The notes under the pieces: generated by a model
What the model saw: the letters and a program-made list of their open reading frames with translations, nothing else
The model's database searches: none
Told to the model about the DNA's origin: nothing
Translations under genes and position numbers: made by a program
NCBI RefSeq assembly: GCF_901709675.1
Contig: NC_051098.1
Span: 1,663,500-1,727,499 of the forward strand
Reading direction: 5' to 3'
DNA: 64,000 nt
From: Syngnathus acus
Lineage: Eukaryota > Chordata > Actinopteri > Syngnathiformes > Syngnathidae
In this document: positions 55,282-64,000 of the stretch, one piece after another
How positions within the stretch are numbered: position 1 is the first letter of the stretch
How the letters are laid out: every line of letters starts with the position of its first letter

Positions 55282-57462
55282 ATGGAATCAACAACTGATT
55301 GTCAGCAGCGGGAGTCATCGGACCGACCCAAGAGAGATCCTCGTCCACCTGCACATTTGGACCCATATGAAGTTACTCTTTTGCCCTCTCAACAACCTGT
55401 AGCCCAAGCCTCCTCTACACCTGTAGGACAACTAGGCCAGGTTCTGTCAACCAGAGCAAGGAGTTTGACAAGTTACCGGTCAGCTGCACATTCACGACGA
55501 TCCTCTCAGAGGTCAAACAGTCTCAGTCTGCGTCAAAGCACATCAGATATACATGCAGCTGCATTGGAAGAGGAGATAAAGGGTTTGGAGTTTGCAGACC
55601 TACAACAGGAAATAGAAGAGGAAAGAAAGGCTGACTTGGAGGCTGCAGCATTGGATGCCCAAGCCAGGGAAGGACAACGGCTACAAGAAGAGGCACATTT
55701 GGCTAAAGAGAGACTAGCTAAAGAGATGGGGAGACGCAGGCGCTTGAAGAAGCTGGAGAAAGAGGTACAAATTGCCAGTCTTGTGAAGATCTACCTATCA
55801 GAGACGAACGATGATGCCTTGTCCACTTCATCAGCTCCCGCTACATTCTCCAAGCCGTCCCTGCGATCACAGCCACCGCGGGTGCCCTTCGTTCTCACCC
55901 AGCATCCACCTGTACAACCGCCACCTCCAGCGCCCGTTCAAATACCACCTCCAGCTACTGTCCCTGGACAGATAGTAGCACCACCCGCTAATCTCATCAC
56001 AAGTGCCCAAGCTAGTGTTCCTGTCAGCGCACCACCCATTGCAGCAACAGTAGCTGCATTTCCACCTGGACGTGTATCATCCTCGCCCGTCCTCCCCACG
56101 GTGACAAGCCATGCAGTTGGAACGCTACCGATTACAAGTCTCCCATCTCAATATCCAGGTGTTTCTGCTACCAGTACAAGCTTCACAACACCACCACTGG
56201 CAACTTCAGTGATGCCACCACCTCCTACAATGCCATTTGCTCAACCCATTACACCAACTGCAACACCCGTCCCCGCTGCACCGCCTTGGATCTACCCAGG
56301 CATGGAGACCTTGATTGCTACATCCTATGGCATTCCCAAACCAACACTTCCCTTCTTTGAGAGTGGTAAAGAAAGCGACTTTGCACTTTTGAAGATGGCA
56401 CTCGACAACTTGATGAACAGTCACACTCATCTCAGCGAACACTATAAATATCAAGTGCTCCTGGGTCAGCTCAAGCTCCCGAGTGCTCTGCAGTTGGCCA
56501 AATCATACATGTATGACCCGGCACCATACACAGCCGCAGTGGGAGCTCTGCAAGACAAATACGGACAACCGAGACAACTGGTCCAAAGTGAATTAGGGGC
56601 AATACTCAACTCCCCAGCCATCAAATCTGGAGACGCTGATGCATTCGACTCCTTTGCCCTCTCGGTCCAGTCACTGGTCGGTATGCTGCGCACGCTAGAG
56701 GGACCTGTAGGTTACGAGCTCCGGTGCGGTTCCCATGTTGACCGCCTGTTAAGCAAACTGTCTCCATCCCAGAGAGATGGATTTGTGGAATATTGCCTCG
56801 TTCGCGGCATCCTGCAGCCCGGTTCAGAGCTCACCTACTCCCTGCCTGACTTTGCCGCATGGCTCCAGATGAAGGCTCAAGCAAAGCGTCTGGCCAGTCG
56901 AGCTACCCTTCTCTATAACTCTACCGGGCCTTCTACACCTAAGAGAGAACAGTTTCGTGCAAAGCCCAGAGATAAGACCGCATCAGTCTTCCTCTGTACA
57001 AGGGAGACAGCCACCAAAGAGACCACTCGGCCGAAGCCTCAAGCCTTCAAATTCAGCCCTTATTGCCCATTCTGTAACAATAAGGAGCACTATCTCAACT
57101 CATGTCTCGACTTCAAGAAACTGTCCCCTGCTGAGATTAAGAAGTGGATCCAGGAAGGTGACCGATGTTGGAGGTGCGGCCGGGCACACAAAGCTACAGC
57201 CTGCACGCTTAAACGGCCGTGTAAGACATGCAAAGAGAAACACCTTACAGTTCTGCATGATGCCATCCAAGAGTCTTCGCAGACAGTGCTGCTGGTTAGT
57301 AATCCAACACCCACTATCTACATCGAACAGCCCAGAAGCCCTCAAAGAGTGCTACTGAAAGTTGTCAAAGTGCTTCTACATCATGGCGATCGCGTCCTTG
57401 AGACATTTGCAGTGCTTGATGATGGTTCAGAGAGAACGATTATCCTCCCTCAAGCTGTAGAA
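55282..57462 (+). pseudogene. BEL Gag and start of protease
   Basis: The 727 codons up to the hAT insertion. An N-terminal Arg/Ser-rich part is followed by a charged coiled coil (about residues 93-175), a Pro/Ala/Thr-rich stretch, and the capsid-like region (KPTLPFFESGKESDFALLKM, LLGQLKLPSALQLAKSYM). Cys/His clusters follow: CPFCNNKEHYLNSC, CWRCGRAHKATAC and CKTCKEKHL. The aspartic protease begins at ETFAVLDDGSERTIILPQA. Gag packages the RNA; the protease would cut the polyprotein. The frame is open up to the insertion, which ends the protein inside the protease. Confidence 0.9.
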
Positions 57463-58282
57463 CAGTGGTTCCCAAAGTGGGCGGTACCGCCCCCCTGGGG
57501 GCGGTGGAAAGATCTGGGGGGGCGGTGAGGAAGAAAGGGGCGGTAGGGGGGCGGCAGTCGATTTGTACACAACACGCCGCTCTGGCCCAGTCAGATCCGA
57601 CAGCATAGACTACAAAAGCAAAAGCTCAGGTTTGTAATTTCAAGCTTGTAATGTTCAGAATTTTATCTTATAATAAAAACCGCATTCTGGCGGTCAACAT
57701 CATCTTGAGTTCAAGTCAACATGAAATTGGGGACTCGCCAGAACGCGCCGTGTTGTGTTGTGTTGAGCTGGTTAGGGCAGTGGTCCCCAACCACCGGGCC
57801 GCGGACCGGTACCGGTCCGTGGGTCACTTGGTACCGGGCCGCCAAGCCGCACAGAATTTTTTTTTTATCGACGATCAATTAATTCAGGTCAAGACACTCG
57901 TCCCGGTCACGTGACATGTTTCCCCAGTCGAGCCCGCAAAGCTAATATGTGGCGACAGGCTAACTAACCAGGCAGTGAAGCATTCAAAACTGCTTCAACA
58001 CATGGAGACCAAGCATCCTGCAATAAAAGACAAACCTTAAATCACTTCGGGTGTCATTGTCTCCGATTACGTCTAGATGGGACCGGCTCGTTTCTGATAA
58101 ACTCAGTGCTCCCACTAATTCAATGTAATGGTAATGATATTATAAATGTATTATTTATTTATTTATTTATATAAATGTATTATTTATTTATATAAATGGC
58201 GGTCCTTGGGGGGGGGGGGGGCGCTAGGAATTCACTGGGGAGCCAAAGGGGGCGCCAGCCTGCAAAAGTTTGGGAACCACTG
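57463..58282. mobile_element. hAT element inserted in BEL protease
   Basis: Ends CAGTGGTTCCCAAA and TTTGGGAACCACTG, with the exact 8-bp duplication CTGTAGAA (57455-57462, 58283-58290). Element plus duplicate is 828 bases, a multiple of three, so the BEL frame is the same on both sides. It contains the nested fragment at 57778-58030. Confidence 0.95.
57778..58030 (+). pseudogene. Fragment of a second hAT with BED-finger remnant
   Basis: CAGTGGTCCCCAACCACCGG is the left end of another hAT family. About 150 bases on, KLICGDRLTNQAVKHSKLLQ and HMETKHPAIKDKP can be read, the half of a transposase BED finger that includes its H...H pair. The right end of this element is missing. Confidence 0.65.
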
Positions 58283-58290
58283 CTGTAGAA

Positions 58291-60900
58291 CAACTACAAC
58301 TCTCACAACACCCAGAGACGCTACATCTTAGGACCGTCCAGCAAGAGGTGAAGGAGCTGAAAGGTTCCTGCGTCAGCGTTCATGTATCCCCTGTCTTCAA
58401 GCCAAACCAGAAGTTTTGCATTCGACATGCGTTCACCGCAGATAGTCTTAGCTTGTCTGAGCACACGTACCCAGTAGCAGCTCTCCAGAAGCGCTATGAG
58501 CACCTCAAAGGACTTCCCTTGACGCCTATTCACAGAGCACAACCTCTACTCCTCATCGGCTCAGATATGGCCCATCTGCTCTCACCAACACAGCCCGTCC
58601 GATCAGGCCCATCTGGCAGTCCCATGGCAGCCTGTACAAGGCTCGGTTGGTCCTTGCAAGGTCCGTCGGACATCATTCCAGTTGCTTCTCACCAGCCTTA
58701 CTGTTTTCACATCGCCACTGAATCACCATATACAGAACTTATCAGGAATGTGGAACGCCTTTGGCATATCGATACAGTTCCTTATATCAGTGAGAAGACT
58801 GCAACCCGTTCTAAGCAAGACCAGCGGGCTCTCACCCTCCTACAGACAGCCTCTGAACGCGTAGCTACTGACGGTACTCAGCGCTATGCTACTCCACTGT
58901 TGAGGCGTCAGCCAGCCATCCCACTTTGTGCTTCGCCGGCTGCTGTGATGCCCAACCTACGTTGCACTGAACGCCGGCTAGCCAAGGACACAGCTCGAGC
59001 GGCTTCATACTGTACGGAGATGGACAAACTACTTCAGGCCGGCTACGTTTCAGAGATCTCTACGGAAGAGGCCGCAACTTTCACCGAATCGTGGTATGTA
59101 CCACACCATATGGTGCACCACAATGGAAAGGACAGAGTTGTCTTCAATTGTTCCTTCTCCTTCAATGGCCTCTCATTGAATGACCAACTCCTCCCGGGAC
59201 CGACGCTTGGTCCAACCATGATTGGTGTCCTGATGCGGTTTCGATGTCATGCCGTCGCCATCAGCGGAGATATCAAGTCAATGTTCCATCAGATCCGCTT
59301 GATGCCAAAAGACAAACCTCTCCTACGTTTCCTGTGGCGGGACATGCAAAGAACGTCTGAACCACGGATATACCAATGGGAGGTGTTACCATTTGGAACA
59401 ACGTGTAGCCCCTGTTGCGCCGTCTTCGCCCTGCAGCAGCACATCAGAGACCACGAACCTCCAGATTCCCCCCTCACGCATGTGATCGACCAGTCCTTCT
59501 ATGTCGACAATTGCCTCCACAGTGTAAGTAAACCAGAAGATGCCAAGGCTTTGGTCGATGACTTGCGAGCACTTCTGATGAAGGGAGGTTTTGAGATCAG
59601 ACAATGGGCCAGTAATGTGCCTGAAGTTGTCGCACACCTACCCCCTGAAGCACAATCGACTAGCAGTGAGCTATGGCTGTCCAAGGCCAGTGACAACCTT
59701 CAAGAGCCCACACTTGGACTGTGCTGGGATTGTTTGAGCGACACGTTGAGTTATAAGCATCGCTCTAACGAGCCTCTAGCTGCCACTCTACGTAACGTCT
59801 ACAGCGTCCTTGCCAAGCTTTACGACCCATTGGGCTACATTGTGCCATTTACCACAAGATGTAAAGTGCTTGTCCAGGACATGTGGAAGGCTAACATTGG
59901 CTGGGATGACAAGATTCAACCATCTGAACTTCTCGGAAAATGGTTGAGTTGGGTGCAGGAAATTCCTACTCTGCAGCAACTCAAGTTACATCGTCCCTAT
60001 TCACCAGCCAGTGGAAATACCGGCAATGCAGCCCGTCATATTCACATCTTCTGTGATGCTTCAGAGCGCGCCTACGGATCAGTAGCTTACATGCAAATAA
60101 CGGATGACAGACAACAAGTCTTCGTTTCCTTTGTGTTTGCCAGATCGAGAGTTGCGCCGCGTAAGCAGCTGTCCATCCCGCGTCTCGAGCTCAGCGCCGC
60201 ACTTACAGGGGCACAGCTGGCAAAAGTGATCGAGACTGAGCTCACAGTAACGCCTGAGCACATCACTCTTTGGTCTGACTCCACAACAGTGCTGTACTGG
60301 ATTAAATCCGAATCCTGCCGCTACAAAGTATTTGTTGGAACACGTGTAGCAGAAAACCAGAATCTTACCAGTCCATCTCAATGGCGGTATGTTGGTAGTC
60401 TACACAATCCCGCAGATGACATAACCCGAGGACTCACCTTGAAAGAGATGGTGCAGGATCACCGCTGGAACAAAGGTCCACATTTCCTCCTTTTGCCAGA
60501 GAGAGAGTGGCCCATCATGCCCTCATCTGAGGCAGAACCAGACACTACCGAGTTAAGGAAGTCAGCCTTCGTGGGAGCAGTCTCCAGCGCCTTGCCCACA
60601 CAACATCCTGACCTGAGTAAGTTCTCCACTTGGCAAGAGCTTCTTCAGGAAACCGCTAGCTCCCTTCATGGGGCGGCCAACACTAACACCACAGTAAAGT
60701 GTTCAGCAACAGATTTCGTTCAAGCAGAGAAGCTTATGCTTCAAAAGGCCCAAGAAGACTGCTTTGCTGATGAATTGAGAGCCCTCAAAGTTGGACGTGC
60801 GCTTCCGTTAAACAGTCGTCTTATATCCCTGTCACCAGAATACGACAAAACCACAGAGCTGCTGAGAGTCGGTGGTAGATTGAGCTGTCTAGTGACCTAG
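58291..60900 (+). pseudogene. BEL protease end, reverse transcriptase and RNase H
   Basis: Open frame of about 870 codons continuing Gag-Pol after the hAT. RT has YVPHHMVHHNGKDRVVFNCS, AISGDIKSMFHQIRLMPKDK, VLPFGTTCSPCCAVFALQQH and the active site QSFYVDNCLHS. YVDN, with Asn in place of the second Asp, is what I recall as usual in fish BEL. The Pao domain follows (KLYDPLGYIVPFTTRCKVLVQ), then RNase H (IHIFCDASERAYGSVAYM, IPRLELSAALTGAQ, TLWSDSTTVLYWI, NPADDITRG). It runs into LLRVGGRLS, the start of the integrase zinc region, and stops after a deletion junction. Confidence 0.9.
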
Positions 60901-61229
60901 GAAGGAGACGATGGAGGCACAGTCAATTCATCGCCGATCGTTTCTGGGCATCCTTCATCAGTCACTACCTTCCAGGGCTCCAAGAGCGTAGTAAGTGGAG
61001 GAAAGATGGTAAGGCACTCTCCATAGGCGACGTTGTCCTAATCGTGGATCCTCAACTCCCCCGCGCATCATGGCCCGTAGGCCGGATTACCCTGACGCAT
61101 TCAGGAGCAGATGGACGCATTCGGACTGCCACGGTTCAGGTAAAAGACCGCATCTATGTTCGTCCTGTCGCCAGACTCATTCTTTTTCCAGCTGTTGACG
61201 ACAAGGACGAAGAAGGGACAACCAAATAG
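60885..61229 (+). pseudogene. BEL C-terminal DUF5641-like domain
   Basis: In a different frame from RT: SDLGRRRWRHSQFIADRFW, LQERSKWRKDGKALSIGDVV, SWPVGRITLTHSGADG and VRPVARLILFP, then a stop. In complete BEL elements this follows the integrase core. Here the core (about 350-400 codons) is absent and the reading frame changes at the junction near 60885. Confidence 0.85.
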
Positions 61230-61277
61230 ACTTTCTCCCATTCATTCAACTGCCACGTGGACAGTTGGGGGCGGCTT

Positions 61278-61458
61278 TGTCCGAAAGTCTATTGATCCGA
61301 CACCGACTTTTCCGAGGTGCACTTGAATGCCTCCTCAGAAAGCGGGACACTTATGAGAACGCTGCGCGCTCCTTGGTTGGTCTCGCGCTTAGGGAGGAAA
61401 ATGGACTTACGAAACCCCTTTTTCCCGTGACATTTGTGTGCGTTTATGAAACCCCAGA

Positions 61459-61530
<72 letters not shown>

Positions 61531-61667
61531 GTACACACTCAAACCCACCAACATACACTCCTGGAAACCTGTATACTCACTGCTGTTGAGAATAAAGTTG
61601 ATGCAAGATTCTCTGACCGGACTCGTCCATAGTGCTCCATCCCTAACCACTAATCCACATCCTTACA
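61278..61667 (+). repeat. 3' LTR of the BEL element
   Basis: 390 bases; pure (CA)n of about 35 units at 61459-61529 where the 5' LTR has about 70 mixed units. Confidence 0.93.
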
Positions 61668-61839
61668 GATACATTTGTTCGCCAAACACATTTCTATTTG
61701 TCTCAATATGTATTTGACTTGCAATTTTTAAATAGTGCATTTGTAATAAAAAAGTGTTGAATTAATTTCCATTATATTTATTAAACTGCATTGCACTGCA
61801 TTGAACTGCAACGTTACAAAATATGTGCAATAGCATGTA

Positions 61840-62960
61840 CCGTAATTTTCGGACTATAAGTCGCGGTTTTTTTCATAGTTTGGGTGGGGGGGCGACTTAT
61901 AATAAGGAGCGATTTATATGTTTTTTTTCAAAAATTTTCAATAAAAAAAAAAAAAGTGAAACCGCGATAAACGAACCGCAATGTAGCAAGGGATTACTGT
62001 AATTTGAATTTCAAGTGACGTCAGCAGCGCGGCGGTTGTTTACATAAAGGACAAAGATTGACTCGACGGAGCTCTCTTTCACTTCCGTGGATTGAAGTCG
62101 GGGGCCGGCGCTCGGCCGGGTGGCTGTCCAGGGACGGTGGATGGGGCTCGGACATGGCTTTTACGCACGCCCGGTCCTACTCTACGGAGGTCTCTTTCAC
62201 CTCCGTGGATAGAAGTCGGGGGCCGGCGCTCGGCCGGGTGGCTGTCCGGGGACGGTGGATTGGGCTCGGTCATGGCTTTTACGCACGCCCGGTCCTATTC
62301 TATGGAGCTCTCTTCCATTTCCGTGGCTGGAAGTCCACGCCGCCACACGCCTGGAAGTTTGTTTTGTTAAATAAAGAGCCATTTACCAAACCCACGTCTT
62401 TCCTTGAACTTTGTTAACGCTACAATATAGTTATATAGTAGATCTGTGGAATAACGACGAGGCTGACGTCAGGGCGCACGCACGCGCGGCGTTGTTGACT
62501 ATGGACGAGGAATTTGATCGATGGATTTAATGATTTAGAGTGCACAGATGGTTTGATAACATTATTGCTTATATAATAGTTATTTGATATATAATTTATA
62601 TATCGTTATATGGGCCTGTGGAATATTTTGAAGTGCAAGAGCCGTCAGCGGCGCGCACGCATTGTTGACAAAGGACGATTGATGGATTTAATGAATTGGA
62701 GTGACACAGATGGTTTTATTAACGTGTTATTTATGTAATAGTTTTTTGAATAACTCTGAATTTTACGTCAGGGCCGTTCTCAGCTCTTAGTTTGTGTTTA
62801 TGTCACGTTAGCATACCTATCGTTTAGCCTGTTGTTGCTCGTTCATGACTGTTCTTGGTGTTGGATTTTGTCGATTAAATTGCCCCCCAAAATGCGACTT
62901 ATACTCGGGAGCGACTTATATATGTTTTTTTTCACTTTTTTGGGCATTTTATGGCTGATG
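61840..62960. mobile_element. Inverted relative of the 1102-2580 DNA transposon
   Basis: Begins CCGTAATTTTCGGACTATAA after TA. It follows the 1102-2580 element in reverse order: CAGTAATCC motif, the GC-rich 117-bp tandem (about 62080-62320), then the paired CTGTGTCACTCC-type blocks. The far terminus is lost: similarity stops near TTTTATGGCTGATG, about 45 bases before the expected end. Confidence 0.8.
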
Positions 62961-64000
62961 AATGCCTTTAAATAAACAAAAATTCCATTTGAAAGTGCTT
63001 TCAACAAACAATTGCTACAAAAACTTAAAAGACGGGTTACAGGCCATCTCGTATTTCGTAGTTTGTCTGACTGTGCCTTCTCTGTGAGGTGTCAATGTCA
63101 ACAGGCAAACTATTTGCTCAGCTGGCAAAGACTTTGCTTCTTACAGCACCAATGTGCCAGCTCCTAAAATGTACTAAACTCCGTAGCCTTGAGTTAGGGA
63201 AATGGCTGAGGAGCTGACATGAGGAGACCAAACTACCACCTCACTGTTACTTTGCCTCAATCCCATCCTCGAGTCAATTCTGATATATGTAGGTATGCAT
63301 TAAATCGAGACGTTGTTGATTGCAAAGCTACGTCAACTGCTGGATTGTGCATTGATGCTTATCCAAATGCTACCACTGGCACCATCAAGACCCACTGGTG
63401 TGCTCTTACCCCACATCCTAGATTCCTCTCCCAAAGTGGGACAGATCACATAATCCCTATTGACTTTCTCTTGTTTTTTCTGCCAATTCCTGCATTGGAT
63501 TTGTCTCACTCAATGATGCACCCCAGTCCATCTCTCCCACATTAATCCATATTATTACTTTTCAATACCTACACTAATTATAACCCCCCCCCCCCCCCAA
63601 CATACATAACTGTCACGCACACACATGAACCCTTTCAAACTTCACCTTGACACACTTGCTATAATACAGATTTAGACCGAAATAGAAACAAACAAGTTTA
63701 AAGCCATTGAAATAAGTACAAAGATTTCTACAAAAGACAGCAAGATAGAGGGTGCGTTCCTGCTGGGAGAGGCGAGTTGCATTGGTCCTTCCCCAGTGGC
63801 AGTACGCGTCTCTGGGCTTGTGACAGGCTGGGCAAACAGTCGAGGAAAAGTAGCACAACGGGATGAACGGTGGCACTCCAGCGGTGGTCTCTGTTGCAAA
63901 TGTGTATCCAAATCACAAGGGAATAAAGTGTGCAAGAGAATTGGGTTCATTCCTAGTCGACAGCTAATCTTGGAGCTCTTACACAGTCTGCAAACAAAAA
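62961..64000. other. Intergenic end of window, no gene seen
   Basis: Contains a C run (63586-63598). Short open frames show no recognisable domain or repeat. Confidence 0.5.

Larger units (their letters stand above)
54790..61667 (+). mobile_element. BEL/Pao LTR retrotransposon, young but integrase-deleted
   Basis: Bounded by LTRs (TGTCCG...TTACA) and the exact 5-bp duplication GATAC (54785-54789, 61668-61672). A tRNA-Tyr primer site follows the 5' LTR and a G-rich purine tract (TTGGGGGCGGC) precedes the 3' LTR. A single gag-pol frame runs 55282-60900, interrupted only by a hAT at 57463-58282. The integrase core is missing between RNase H and the C-terminal DUF5641-type domain. Outside the CA repeat the LTRs differ at about three bases by eye, so insertion is recent. 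Confidence 0.95.

Overview
The window is nuclear DNA from a ray-finned fish, probably a percomorph-type teleost. One host gene can be supported: the first four coding exons of the LIM-homeodomain gene lhx1, on the minus strand at 3408-8010. Its intron/exon structure, the fish-type tRNA-derived SINEs and the mixture of hAT, Tc1/mariner, RTE, L2, BEL/Pao, Ty3/gypsy and Ty1/copia elements all point to a teleost. The species cannot be named from the sequence. The last lhx1 exon is not in the window and should lie before base 1.

Layout. 1-3400: lhx1 intron 4, holding a hAT element, a TA-flanked DNA element with a 117-bp tandem repeat, and a SINE. 3408-8010: lhx1 exons 4 to 1. 8011-12300: upstream flank with microsatellites and no other gene. 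12318-13823: LTR-like element carrying a hAT insertion. 15891-22100: hAT element split by a Ty3/gypsy element that is itself split by an L2-like LINE. 22291-26525: Tigger-like element, hAT-like element and two LINE fragments. 26677-34383: Ty1/copia element with two hAT insertions and a LINE that contains a second LINE. 34409-39911: Tc1 element split by a LINE that carries a GAACGA-rich repeat block and a THAP-encoding DNA transposon. 39940-49753: scattered SINEs, short hAT elements and a solo-LTR-like unit. 49765-52801: nearly full-length RTE-type LINE with a 988-codon open frame. 54790-61667: complete-ended, young BEL/Pao element split by a hAT. 61840-62960: inverted relative of the 1102-2580 element.

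For the transposons, boundaries are mostly fixed by target-site duplications that can be read directly: 8 bp for hAT, 5 bp for BEL, TA for Tc/mariner, AT for the THAP element, and longer variable ones for LINEs. Primer binding sites are readable for all three LTR elements: tRNA-Leu 3' end (gypsy), initiator tRNA-Met anticodon arm (copia) and tRNA-Tyr 3' end (BEL). Nearly every element is disabled, often by loss of exactly the catalytic part (RT palm in the gypsy element and in the LINE inside Tc1, integrase core in BEL). Only the RTE-type LINE at 49765-52801 looks potentially coding-competent. I see no new multi-gene host system; the unusual content is the nesting of elements and the THAP/YqaJ-type transposon.
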